Assembly (NCBI GenBank): GCA_016793095.1
Contig: JAEUJQ010000068.1
Coordinates: 30,184-94,183, forward strand
DNA from: Myxococcaceae bacterium
GTDB lineage: Bacteria > Myxococcota > Myxococcia > Myxococcales > Myxococcaceae
Reading direction: 5' to 3'
DNA: 64,000 bases
Below are positions 33,447 to 42,083 of this stretch, piece by piece (the first letter of the stretch is position 1; every line of letters begins with the position of its first letter). The notes beneath the pieces are model-generated. The model saw only the letters and a list, made by a program, of their open reading frames with translations, did no database searches and was not told the DNA's origin. The translations under genes and the position numbers were made by a program.

Positions 33447-36011
33447 ATGCGTCGTGCCCTCGTTGCGCTGGTCCTCGCCGGGTCGTGGACTGCTTGCTTC
33501 GAGCCGCCCGTCGAGCAGTGCGGGGAGCCGGGCTACACCTGCCCGGGCGACGGAGGCCTCGCCGGTGGTCGCGCAGGTGGAACTGCTGGCGGCTCGGGCG
33601 CCGGCGGCCGTGCAGGCGGCGTGGGTGGCGGGGTCAGCGGCGGTCGTGCGGGTGGGACTGGCGGGGGCTCGTTCGGCGGAGGCGGGGCCATCGGCGGCGG
33701 TCGCGCGGGCGGAGCTGGTGGCGGTGGCGGATCGATCGGCGGGGGCCGTGCCGGAGGAGCGGGTGGAGGCGTCAGCGGCGGTCGCGCAGGTGGTACCGCA
33801 GGCGGCGGGGGAGCGTTCGGCGGCGGCGGAGCGTTCGGCGGCGGCGCGTTCGGCGGCGGCGGAGCGTTCGGCGGCGGCGGCGCGTTCGGCGGCGGCGGAG
33901 CGTTCGGCGGCGGCGGCGGCGCGGTGCCCGGCGAGAGCTGCGCGAACCCCATCATCCTCACGGTCCCGAGCGTGACCACGGGGAGCACCGGAACGGCTTC
34001 GCCGAACCATGCCTTCTCGCCTCAGGGGGGCGTGGGGTGCCGATTCACGGGACAGAACACGCCCGACGTCGCGTACGCGTTCGTCGTGCCCCCTCTGCGA
34101 ACGGTGGCGGTCGATCTGAGCCCGCTCGGCTGGGACGCGGTCATCAACCTGGTGGGAGATCCCTCGTCGTGTGGCGCGAACGGCAACCCCAATCGCGTCT
34201 GCCTGGCCGGCGCCGACGATCCCGAAGAGCTGAGCTACGCGAACTCGTCCTCGGTCCCGGTGCTCGTCTATCTCGTGGTGTCGGGCTTCACGGCGCAGGC
34301 CAGGGGTGACTTCACGCTCAGCCTGAGCTTCACCGAGGGCGACCGCTGTGAGGCGCCAGTGGCGATCGACGCCGGCGTGCTGCTGAACCAGAGCCTGACG
34401 GGCTTCACGGACGACTACCGGGGCGCGGGGACGAACTGCGCTGCCCGCTCATCGGGCCCCGACCGCGTCTACCGCGTGACCGTGCCTGCCTTGACGGCGC
34501 TGCAGGTCGAGTCGGCGCCCGTCGGCATCGACACCAACATCTCGTTCGTGCTCGCCGCGCCGTTCTGCGGGTCGCGCCAGTGCTCCGGTACTCCCGGCGA
34601 CGCGGTCGGCACCAACCAGATCGATCGCGCCACGTGGAACAACACGAGCAGCGTCGCGCAGGACGTGCTCGTCATCATCGATTCCCCAGGCCCCATCGCG
34701 CCCGGCGGCACGTTCGCGCTCGCGACCTCGTTCGGGCCGATCTCACTCCCTGGTGACAGCTGCAGCTCCGCCACGCTGATCTCCGCCCCGTCAACCCGGC
34801 CCAACGAGAGCCTGGTGGGCTTCCAGGACGACTTCTCGTTCGGCCCGGGCTGCGACTTCGTCCCCGGAGGCCCCGACCGCGTCTACGCGGTTGACGTGCC
34901 GCCACAGATGGCGTTGCGCGCGACCGTCTCCCCGACCGTCAGCGGCTTCACGCCCCTCATCAGCGGAGCGGCCAGTCTCTCAGCGTGCTCGGCGAGCTCG
35001 TGCGCAGGGTTCGTCACGCCCGGGCCCACGGGTCGAACCCTCCAGCTCGAGAACCCCGGGTTCTTCCTCGCGCGGTACTACCTCATCGTGGACGGCCTGG
35101 TGTCGGGCGCAGGGCAGGCGAGCTACAGCCTCACCACCAGCCTCGTGCCCATGACTGTGGACGCGGGGGTCGTGGACGCAGGCGTGACGGACGCTGGCCT
35201 GCCCGGTGAGACCTGCGCCGCGCCGCTGTCGCTCTTCCTGGGCGTTCCGACCAGCGTCCCGCTCGGCGCCTCGTTCAACGATCACAGCGGCGGCTCGAAT
35301 TGCCAGTACGGGCAGGGTCCCGACCTCGTGTACGCCGTCACCATTCCGGCGAACCAGCGCCTCAGCGTCGTCGCGAGCCCGCAGGCCGGGTTCGACATCT
35401 CCCTCTCCCTCGCCAACGACCTCGCCGGCTGCGTGGCGGGTGTGTGCCTCGCGTCCGTCAACCTGAACGGCGCCGGGGGCACCGAGACGCTCACCTTCGA
35501 CAACCCCTCGACGAGCTCCCGGACCGTGCTGCTGGTGGTGGACTCGCTGACGCTCGCGTCGGGCACGGTCGGGCTCTTCGCGTCACTCAGCTCGATCGGC
35601 GCAAGTGGGGACACGTGCCTCACCGCCATCCCCATCACGGTGGCCCAGACGCGGCTCAATCAGACGACGGCTGGCTTCACGAAGAACTACGATCTGCAGG
35701 GGCCCGGCTGCGTCCGCCCGCTCGGGCCCGAGGTCGTCTATGCCGTCACGCTCGCTCCCGCACAGACGCTCACGGTGGTGATGACGTCGATGCAGGACGC
35801 GGCCATCAACATCGTGGCCGGCCCGGCGTCGGCCTGTGCCTCGGCGATGTCCTGTCTCGCGTCGGCCGACACCGGAGGCACGGGCAGCGAGACCGCGTCG
35901 TACACGAACGGGCCCTCCATCACGCAGACCGTCTACGTGATGCTCGCCCGGTGGGGCTCGGCGACCGGGGTCCTGAACTACGACGTCAGCTTCACCCTGA
36001 CGCCTCCGTGA
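33447..36011 (+). CDS. Large lipoprotein with Gly-rich linker and five PPC-like repeats
   Basis: 854 residues from ATG 33447 (AGGAG 7 bases upstream). Signal MRRALVALVLAGSWTAC with a lipidation Cys. A Gly/Arg/Ala linker (about 36-168) of GGRAGG and GGGAFG repeats follows. Then come five domains of about 130 residues, each opening GE/D-x-C and containing a variable C-x-x-x-x-GP-D/E-V/R-VYAV or similar (GPDRVYRVTVP, GPDRVYAVDVP, GPDLVYAVTIP, GPEVVYAVTLAP). They resemble pre-peptidase C-terminal (PPC) domains. No enzyme domain. Likely surface-anchored adhesive or binding protein. Confidence 0.85.
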   Translation: MRRALVALVLAGSWTACFEPPVEQCGEPGYTCPGDGGLAGGRAGGTAGGSGAGGRAGGVGGGVSGGRAGGTGGGSFGGGGAIGGGRAGGAGGGGGSIGGGRAGGAGGGVSGGRAGGTAGGGGAFGGGGAFGGGAFGGGGAFGGGGAFGGGGAFGGGGGAVPGESCANPIILTVPSVTTGSTGTASPNHAFSPQGGVGCRFTGQNTPDVAYAFVVPPLRTVAVDLSPLGWDAVINLVGDPSSCGANGNPNRVCLAGADDPEELSYANSSSVPVLVYLVVSGFTAQARGDFTLSLSFTEGDRCEAPVAIDAGVLLNQSLTGFTDDYRGAGTNCAARSSGPDRVYRVTVPALTALQVESAPVGIDTNISFVLAAPFCGSRQCSGTPGDAVGTNQIDRATWNNTSSVAQDVLVIIDSPGPIAPGGTFALATSFGPISLPGDSCSSATLISAPSTRPNESLVGFQDDFSFGPGCDFVPGGPDRVYAVDVPPQMALRATVSPTVSGFTPLISGAASLSACSASSCAGFVTPGPTGRTLQLENPGFFLARYYLIVDGLVSGAGQASYSLTTSLVPMTVDAGVVDAGVTDAGLPGETCAAPLSLFLGVPTSVPLGASFNDHSGGSNCQYGQGPDLVYAVTIPANQRLSVVASPQAGFDISLSLANDLAGCVAGVCLASVNLNGAGGTETLTFDNPSTSSRTVLLVVDSLTLASGTVGLFASLSSIGASGDTCLTAIPITVAQTRLNQTTAGFTKNYDLQGPGCVRPLGPEVVYAVTLAPAQTLTVVMTSMQDAAINIVAGPASACASAMSCLASADTGGTGSETASYTNGPSITQTVYVMLARWGSATGVLNYDVSFTLTPP
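33541..33932. repeat. Gly-rich coding repeats
   Basis: Low-complexity region encoding GGRAGG units and then GGGAFG units (18-bp and related periods) inside the 33447-36011 lipoprotein. The last part, GGCGGCGGAGCGTTC, is repeated about six times. Confidence 0.8.
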
Positions 36012-36066
36012 CTCGCGGGACGACCGGGCGGTGCGCGCCGCCCCCGATTCACCCTATGGTGCCTTC

Positions 36067-36654
36067 ATGACTTCACGGTGGTTGGTGTTCGGTCTCGTGG
36101 CCTCGAGCGCGCTGGCGACGACGCTCATCGCGATGGACGTGCCGGCGTTGACGCGGTCCTCGGAGCTGGTGGTGCGCGGCACGGTCGTGCGGGTGGAGGC
36201 GCGGTGGACCGCAGACGGTCGCCGCATCATGACCGACAACGAGATCCTGATCGCCGACGTGCTGAAGGGCTCGCACGCGGGCAAGACCATCGTCGCGATG
36301 CAGCCGGGCGGAGCGGTCGGCGACGTCGGCCAGCTGGTCCACGGCGTGGCCACGTTCTCGCTCGGCGACGAGGTCGTCGTCTTCCTCGAGCGGCGCGGCG
36401 AGCGGGCGACGGTGGTCGGGCTCGCCCAGGGCCGCTTCTTCGTCGATCGAAGCGGGCCCGAGCCGATGGTCCGCGGCGGGGAAGAAGAGCTCTTCCTCGT
36501 GGACGCGAAGACCCACCAGCCGGTGACCGGGCCCTCGCAGGCCATGTCGCTCGCGAAGCTCGAGGCGCTCGTGCGCGAGAACCTGGGGCGCGCGCCTGAC
36601 GCGCCCGTGTTGCCGGGTCGCCCGGCGCTGGTCGTGCCGAAGGCGACGCCGTGA
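36067..36654 (+). CDS. Exported protein of unknown function
   Basis: 195 residues from ATG 36067. Signal peptide MTSRWLVFGLVASSALA. Body: SSELVVRGTVVRVEARWTADGRRIMTDNEI and EVVVFLERRGERATVVGLAQGRFFVD, a beta-rich segment seen in hypothetical proteins next to secreted metalloproteases. Stop overlaps the start of the metalloprotease gene at 36651, so the products may act together. Confidence 0.75.
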   Translation: MTSRWLVFGLVASSALATTLIAMDVPALTRSSELVVRGTVVRVEARWTADGRRIMTDNEILIADVLKGSHAGKTIVAMQPGGAVGDVGQLVHGVATFSLGDEVVVFLERRGERATVVGLAQGRFFVDRSGPEPMVRGGEEELFLVDAKTHQPVTGPSQAMSLAKLEALVRENLGRAPDAPVLPGRPALVVPKATP

Positions 36655-37511
36655 TTCACGCCCTCGTCGCCGCCGCTGTCCTGAGCCAGTCCTACGCGCG
36701 CAGCCGCGCCAACGAGAATGATCCCGCCAGCCAGTGTCTGTGGTGGAAGGAGAACACCCGCATCGTCTATCGCGTCAACCAGGCCGGCAACACCGAGACG
36801 CCCGGCGACACCGAGTTCGACGCCATCAAGCGCGCGTTCTCGACCTGGCAGACCGAGCTGGCCGCGTGCAGCAGCCTGTCGTTCGTCGAGGGCCCGCGCT
36901 CGCCCAGCCGCGAGGCGACCTACAGCCCCGATGACAGCCCGGTGAACCAGAACCTGGTCCTCTTTCGCGAGAAGGCCTGCAAGCAGCAGGTGGCCGCCGG
37001 CGATGCCTGCTGGAGCGACGGCTCCTGCGGCAACAAGTACGACTGCTGGCAGTTCTCCGAGGGCGCGATCGCGATCACCACCACCAGCTTCAGCCCACGC
37101 AACGCCGAGGTCTTCGACTCCGACATCGAGCTCAACACGCCCTCGTACATCTTCACCACCGTCGACGCGCCCCCTTGCGTACGAGGGGCCGAGGCCGTGA
37201 CCTGCGTCGCCACCGACGTGCAGAACACGATGACCCACGAGATCGGCCACCTGCTGGGGCTGGCCCACATCAACGACGCCGCCTCGACGATGAACCCGCG
37301 CGCGGTGACCGGCGAGCTCACCAAGCGCACCCTGGACCCCGGCTCGAAGAAGTTCGTCTGCGACGTGTACCCGAAGGGGCAGGCCTCGAAGCTCTGCTTC
37401 ATTCCCAGCGTCTCCCTCGAGCAGGGGCGCGCGGCGAAGGTGGGCTGCGAGGCGGCCAGCGGCCTCCCGCTCCTGGCCCTGGCGGCGTTGGTGTTGCGGC
37501 GAAGGCGGTGA
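36651..37511 (+). CDS. Matrixin-like zinc metalloprotease with MYXO-CTERM-like tail
   Basis: 286 residues, GTG start. Short signal, then a metzincin domain with HEIGHLLGLAH (zinc ligands His, His, His and catalytic Glu, about residues 198-208) and Met-turn STMNP. Disulfide-type Cys in KACKQQ, GDACWSDGSCGNKYDCW. C-terminus VGCEAASGLPLLALAALVLRRRR has the Cys, hydrophobic helix and Arg cluster of MYXO-CTERM sorting signals, which are processed by myxosortase and moved to the surface. Tandem paralog follows. Confidence 0.88.
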   Translation: MIHALVAAAVLSQSYARSRANENDPASQCLWWKENTRIVYRVNQAGNTETPGDTEFDAIKRAFSTWQTELAACSSLSFVEGPRSPSREATYSPDDSPVNQNLVLFREKACKQQVAAGDACWSDGSCGNKYDCWQFSEGAIAITTTSFSPRNAEVFDSDIELNTPSYIFTTVDAPPCVRGAEAVTCVATDVQNTMTHEIGHLLGLAHINDAASTMNPRAVTGELTKRTLDPGSKKFVCDVYPKGQASKLCFIPSVSLEQGRAAKVGCEAASGLPLLALAALVLRRRR

Positions 37512-37514
37512 GAG

Positions 37515-38414
37515 ATGTCGAGGTGCGCGCTCATCGTGCTGGTCGCCGGGGCCGCTCAGGCCCAGCCGTACCTGCGCACGCGCGCGTTGAGCAACACGGG
37601 AGACTCGAACCTCTGCGTCACCTGGGGTGTCCGCAAGGTGACCTACCGCATGGACGGGGCCGGCAGCGCGCGCACGCCCGTCGAGGCCGAGTTCACCGCC
37701 GTCGACAACGCCTTCTCGACCTGGCAGCAGCTCGCGCGCGGGTGCTCCGACTTCGAGTTCATTCGCGGCCCGCGCATCACCGACGCGAAGGTGGGGAAGG
37801 GCACCGGCGACGACAACGTCATCACGTTCCGCGAGGAGAACTGCCGCGACGTGGTGCCGATCAGCGACGCCTGTCAGGCCGACGGGAGCTGCGGCAACAA
37901 GCACAAGTGCTGGGAGCACAGCGACAGCACCATCGCGCTCACCACCTCGACCTACTCGACGCGCACCGGCGTCGTCTTCGACTCGGACATCGAGTTCAAC
38001 GCCGGCAAGTCGGCCGACGGCGCGCGCTTCCTCTTCACCACCATCTCGTCGCCGCCCTGCGCCGAAGGCATGGAGTCCCCCTTCTGCACGGCCTACGACA
38101 TTCAGAACACGGCGACCCACGAGATCGGCCACCTCGTCGGCTTCGATCACGTGAGCGATCCGATGTCCACCATGGCGCCCACCGCGGCGCTGGGCGATCT
38201 CGCGAAGCGGGCCATCGATCCCGGCACCGCGTCGGGGTTCTGCGGCACCTACCCGCGTGGGAAGCCCCCGGTGCCCTGCGACGAGCTGGCGCAGCTCAAG
38301 AACCGCATCACGGCGCGCAACACCGGCACGCTCGGCTGCTCCTGCACCGGGACGCCAGGCCTCGTCGCCTGGCTCGCGCTGGCCCTGCTGGGACGACGGT
38401 CGCGAAGACGCTGA
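37515..38414 (+). CDS. Matrixin-like zinc metalloprotease with MYXO-CTERM-like tail (paralog)
   Basis: 299 residues, 3 bases after its paralog. Signal MSRCALIVLVAGAAQA. Same layout: SDACQADGSCGNKHKCW, zinc site HEIGHLVGFDH, Met-turn STMAP. C-terminus LGCSCTGTPGLVAWLALALLGRRSRRR has the MYXO-CTERM pattern with GCSC. Arose by tandem duplication; divergence outside the active site suggests distinct substrates (inference). Confidence 0.88.
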   Translation: MSRCALIVLVAGAAQAQPYLRTRALSNTGDSNLCVTWGVRKVTYRMDGAGSARTPVEAEFTAVDNAFSTWQQLARGCSDFEFIRGPRITDAKVGKGTGDDNVITFREENCRDVVPISDACQADGSCGNKHKCWEHSDSTIALTTSTYSTRTGVVFDSDIEFNAGKSADGARFLFTTISSPPCAEGMESPFCTAYDIQNTATHEIGHLVGFDHVSDPMSTMAPTAALGDLAKRAIDPGTASGFCGTYPRGKPPVPCDELAQLKNRITARNTGTLGCSCTGTPGLVAWLALALLGRRSRRR

Positions 38415-39118
38415 TGAGGCTCGACAAGGCGCTCCAGTCACAGGGCTTCGGGACCCGGAACGGCTGCCGCGCGCTCGTCGAGGCCGGGGCTGTTCGGGTC
38501 AACGGCGGCCTGGCGAGCGATCCCGACGCCGAGGTGGACGTGACGAACCTCGAGCTCTCGGTGGGCGAGGTGGTGTGGCGCTTCGCGCCGCGGGTGGTGC
38601 TGGCGCTGCACAAGCCGTCGGGCACCGAGTGCAGCCACGCGCCCACCCACCATCCAAGCGTCTTCTCCCTGCTGCCCCCGCACATCGTGGCCCGTGGCGT
38701 CCAGTGCGTGGGGCGCCTCGACGCGGACACCACCGGGCTGCTCCTGTTGAGCGACGACGGAGCCCTCGTTCAGCGCCTCACCTCGCCGAAGCGGGGCGTC
38801 GAGAAGCGGTACCTCGTCACCTGCGCCGAAGACGTCACCGACGCGCAGCTCGAAGCGCTCCAACGGGGCGTCACGCTCAAGGACTCACCGGAGCCGGTTC
38901 GGGGAACGGCCGCGCGGGCCGGCCTACACGCCCTGCGGCTCACCATCGGCGAAGGCCGCTACCACCAGGTCAAGCGCATGGTGGCCGCCGCGGGAAACCA
39001 CGTGGTCGGGCTCCACCGCGAGTCCGTCGGCGGGCTCGAGCTGCCCGCTGAGCTGCCTGCGGGCGCCTTCCTGCTGCTCGACGACGCCGCGCTCGCGAGG
39101 GTCGGGGGCGCGCGGTGA
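38414..39118 (+). CDS. RsuA/RluB-family pseudouridine synthase
   Basis: 234 residues; ATG overlaps the protease stop (TGATG). N-terminal S4 domain (MRLDKALQSQGFGTRNGCRALVEAGAVRVNG), catalytic Asp in GRLDADTTGLLLLSDDG, and GRYHQVKRMVAAAGNHVVGLHR near the end. Acts on rRNA; the exact site (16S 516 or 23S) is uncertain. Coupling to secreted proteases looks coincidental. Confidence 0.92.
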   Translation: MRLDKALQSQGFGTRNGCRALVEAGAVRVNGGLASDPDAEVDVTNLELSVGEVVWRFAPRVVLALHKPSGTECSHAPTHHPSVFSLLPPHIVARGVQCVGRLDADTTGLLLLSDDGALVQRLTSPKRGVEKRYLVTCAEDVTDAQLEALQRGVTLKDSPEPVRGTAARAGLHALRLTIGEGRYHQVKRMVAAAGNHVVGLHRESVGGLELPAELPAGAFLLLDDAALARVGGAR

Positions 39119-39378
39119 GGGCCTGTCGTCGCTGTGAGCGGGAGCTGCCGCGTGGCGCGCTGCACTTCCGCTTCGTCCTCGCGCTCGAGGGTGAGGCCGA
39201 GGTGATCGACGCACCGGCCGTGCTGGCGGCGGATCCTGAAGCGCTCCTGCGTGAGCTCGAGGCCGTCGAGCCGGACGAGCTCGAGGCCCAGATCCACGAG
39301 GACATCTCGGGGGTCCTGTGCCCCGCGTGTCGTGCAGCGCTGCGCGCCTTTCTTCACGTCGCCCGCCCGCTGCAGTAG
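39115..39378 (+). CDS. Small zinc-ribbon-like protein
   Basis: 87 residues, GTG start overlapping the previous stop. CxxC pairs near both ends (ACRRCERELPRG and LCPACRAALRAF) with an acidic, Leu-rich middle; the four Cys could bind one zinc. Family not recognised. Cotranscribed with the pseudouridine synthase. Confidence 0.72.
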   Translation: MRACRRCERELPRGALHFRFVLALEGEAEVIDAPAVLAADPEALLRELEAVEPDELEAQIHEDISGVLCPACRAALRAFLHVARPLQ

Positions 39379-39464
39379 CCACGCGCAGGGTTTGCGTCGA
39401 CGTCCCGGGCGCCTGACAAACCCGTGATGGAAGGGGCGGCGCGCTCAACTACACCCCGGACCGC

Positions 39465-41474
39465 ATGATCGCCGTCGTGCTTTCCCTCGTGTTGACCCAG
39501 GCAGAGGTCGATGCCGGTCAACCACCGCTGGCGGTCGAGGCGCCGCCAGTGGACGCCGGGGTCGAAGAGGATCCGGACCGCAGGCTGCAGACCGTCGTCA
39601 CCGGGAGCCGCACCGAGCGGAAGCTGCAGGACGTGGTGGTGCCCACCGAGGTGATCACCCGGACGCAGATCGAGCAGCTCGGCGTGCGCGATCTCGGCCA
39701 GTTGCTGCAGCAGCACCCCGGCGTCGAGATGGTCTACACGAACCGCGGCGTCGGCATCCGCTTGCAGGGCCTCGACCCCGAGTACGTCCTCCTCCTCGTG
39801 GACGGGCAGCGCCTCGCGGGCCGGGCGGGCACCATCACCGACGTCACCCGCTTCAGCTTGCGCGACCTCGAGCGCGTCGAGATCGTCAAGGGCCCGGCCG
39901 CTGCGCTCTACGGCGCGGACGCGGTCGGAGGCGTCATCAACCTCATCACCCGCCGGCCGCAACGGCCGCTCGAGCTGTCCCTGCGCGCGATGGGGGGCGT
40001 CTTTCAGAACGGCTCGAAGGACGTGCCGCTCGGCACCGAGGCCGACGTCCGCGCGCACGCCGCGTCGAAGCTGGGCGCCTTCGAGCTGCGCGGCGGCGCC
40101 GGCTTCCGTCACCGCACCCCCTTCGATCGCAACCCCGACAACGTCGCGGACAACGGCCCGGGCATTCGCCGCTTCGACTACGACGTGGACCTCTCGTGGA
40201 ACCCCAGCGAGACCTTCCGCGCCTGGACGCGCACCGGCTACGCGTGGACCGATCTGCGCGCCGTCGATCAGAACGACACGGGAGCCGTCTTCAACCGCGT
40301 CCAGCGCACCGAGCAGCTCGACACCTGGCTGGGGGCACGCAACGTCTTCGCCGGCACCGGCACGACGCTCACGGTGCGCGGGCACTTCGGGTTCTTCAAG
40401 GATCAGTTCCAGCTCGATCAACGCAACTCACGCAAGCTCGACGACTACACCCAGACGATCACGCGGCTCTTCGAGGGCTACGTGCAGGTCGATCAGAAGC
40501 TGGGCAACCACCTGCTCACGGCGGGCGCCGAGGTGTTGTCCGAGAACCTGTCGAGCTCGCGCCTGGTCTCGAACTACGTGCAGCGCGGTCGGGTGGGGTT
40601 CTTCCTGCAGGACGCGTGGCAGCTCGCGGCGACCGATGGGCTGCGGCTGGCGATCGAGCCCGGCGTGCGCGGCGACATCGACACGCAGTTCGGCGCCGCG
40701 CCCTCACCCCGGCTCGCCTTCAAGGTGGACGTCGGCCAGGCGCTCACCTTCCGCGCGTCCTGGGGCCTCGGCTTCCGGCCGCCGTCGTTCAACGAGCTGT
40801 TCCTGCGCTTCTGCAACACGGGCATCGGCTACTGCGTCGACGGCAACCCCGGCCTCGTGCCTGAGCGCTCGGGCTCGGTGAACGTGGCCGTGGACTACCG
40901 GCTGCCGATCGACGGGTGGACGCTCTCCGCCAGCGCCTGGCACACGAGCCTGTCGAACCTGATCAACATCACCGCCAATGGCGTGCCGAACCCCGACAAC
41001 CCCACCATCTTCTCCTACGAGAACGTGGCCGGCGCCTACACCCAGGGCGGCGAGGTGAACGCGCGCCTCAAGCTCTCGAAGGGCTCGACGCTCGAGCTGG
41101 CGTACATGGGCCTCGACGCGCGCGACGTCACCCGAAACCGGCCGCTCGAGGGGCGCAGCAACCACCGCGTCAACGCGTCGCTGAGCGCGAAGTACCGGCC
41201 GACCGGCCTCGAGGGCGTGGTGCGCGCCACCTGGAACGGGCCGCGGCCGTTCTACGTCGGCAGCGGGCTGGGCTTCGCGAACGTGCTGGGCTTCGGCGAG
41301 ACGCGCACGGTGCAGGCGCCGGGCTACTTCGATCTCGAGGTGCAGGTGACGTGGGTCTTCAAGCCCTGGCTCAAGTTCTTCGTGAACGGCTTCAACCTGC
41401 TCAACGCGGGTGACGCCGACTTCAACCCCCGGCCACCGCGCGGCGTCGTCGGTGGCGCCACGCTGGAGTACTGA
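39465..41474 (+). CDS. TonB-dependent outer-membrane receptor
   Basis: 669 residues. Short signal (MIAVVLSLVLTQA), then plug domain about residues 40-160 with VVTGSRTERKLQDVVVPTEVI, GVGIRLQGLDPEYVLLLVDGQRL and RVEIVKGPAAALYGADAVGGVINLITRRP. Barrel to the C-terminal Tyr (TLEY). GFRPPSFNELF and NPGLVPERS occupy the positions of the FRAP and NPNL boxes of heme and BtuB-like receptors. Immediately followed by an HmuY-like lipoprotein, which favours heme as ligand. Confidence 0.92.
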   Translation: MIAVVLSLVLTQAEVDAGQPPLAVEAPPVDAGVEEDPDRRLQTVVTGSRTERKLQDVVVPTEVITRTQIEQLGVRDLGQLLQQHPGVEMVYTNRGVGIRLQGLDPEYVLLLVDGQRLAGRAGTITDVTRFSLRDLERVEIVKGPAAALYGADAVGGVINLITRRPQRPLELSLRAMGGVFQNGSKDVPLGTEADVRAHAASKLGAFELRGGAGFRHRTPFDRNPDNVADNGPGIRRFDYDVDLSWNPSETFRAWTRTGYAWTDLRAVDQNDTGAVFNRVQRTEQLDTWLGARNVFAGTGTTLTVRGHFGFFKDQFQLDQRNSRKLDDYTQTITRLFEGYVQVDQKLGNHLLTAGAEVLSENLSSSRLVSNYVQRGRVGFFLQDAWQLAATDGLRLAIEPGVRGDIDTQFGAAPSPRLAFKVDVGQALTFRASWGLGFRPPSFNELFLRFCNTGIGYCVDGNPGLVPERSGSVNVAVDYRLPIDGWTLSASAWHTSLSNLINITANGVPNPDNPTIFSYENVAGAYTQGGEVNARLKLSKGSTLELAYMGLDARDVTRNRPLEGRSNHRVNASLSAKYRPTGLEGVVRATWNGPRPFYVGSGLGFANVLGFGETRTVQAPGYFDLEVQVTWVFKPWLKFFVNGFNLLNAGDADFNPRPPRGVVGGATLEY

Positions 41475-41475
41475 C

Positions 41476-42057
41476 ATGCCCCGGTCCCTCATCCTCGTCG
41501 TCCTCGCCAGCGCCTGCGCGCCCGACCTGCGGAAGACCGACTGCTTCGACGGCGTCTGCGGCGAGCTGCCCACCGAGCCGCTCTTCAGCTTCACCGTGAA
41601 GGAGGGCGTGGTGGAGGCCCTCGTGGACGCGACCTCGAAGACGCTGCCCACCTACATCGATCTCGACGAGCCGAAGGAGCTCAAGTTCGACGAGGCCGAG
41701 GCCACCAACGCGTGGGATCTGTCGTTCATGCGCGACAAGGTGCGCGCCAACGGCGGCGGCACCAACCCCACCGGGGTCGTCGAGGTGGCGGTGCTCACAG
41801 GCCAGAGCTTCGGGGCGCTCACGCAGGCGCCCGCGAGCGGCTACCTGAAGGACGGCTCCGAGGGCGTCTTCAACACCGTCGAGGGCGGCTGGTACTTCTA
41901 CGATCTTGGCGTCCACCGCCTCACCACGCTCGATCACCTCTACGTGGTGAAGACGTCGAAGGGCGGCTTCTTCAAGGTGAAGATGGGCAGCTACTACGAC
42001 GGCAACGGTACGGCGGCGCGCATCGCGGTCACCTTCGCGAAGCTCCTCCCCCCTTGA
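41476..42057 (+). CDS. HmuY-like heme-binding lipoprotein
   Basis: 193 residues from ATG 41476, one base after the receptor stop. Signal with lipobox VVLASAC (Cys14). Body matches the HmuY pattern: TYIDLDEPKELKFDEAEATNAWDLSFMRDKVRANGGGTNP, then GVHRLTTLDHLYVVKTSKGGFFKVKMGSYYD. HmuY proteins of Bacteroidetes capture heme and pass it to a TonB receptor; the heme-ligand residues here were not verified. Confidence 0.82.
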   Translation: MPRSLILVVLASACAPDLRKTDCFDGVCGELPTEPLFSFTVKEGVVEALVDATSKTLPTYIDLDEPKELKFDEAEATNAWDLSFMRDKVRANGGGTNPTGVVEVAVLTGQSFGALTQAPASGYLKDGSEGVFNTVEGGWYFYDLGVHRLTTLDHLYVVKTSKGGFFKVKMGSYYDGNGTAARIAVTFAKLLPP

Positions 42058-42083
42058 GCGGGCCGGGCGTACACTGTCACGCG

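Noticed and set aside
33327..34010. N-terminal extension of gltX by about 228 codons
   Set aside because: The added part is Ala/Thr/Ser/Arg low complexity antisense to the Gly-rich lipoprotein, and HIGH-box sequence starts right after ATG 33326.
36054..38441. 795-codon open frame on the minus strand
   Set aside because: Antisense to the exported protein and two metalloproteases, whose active-site motifs are on the plus strand.
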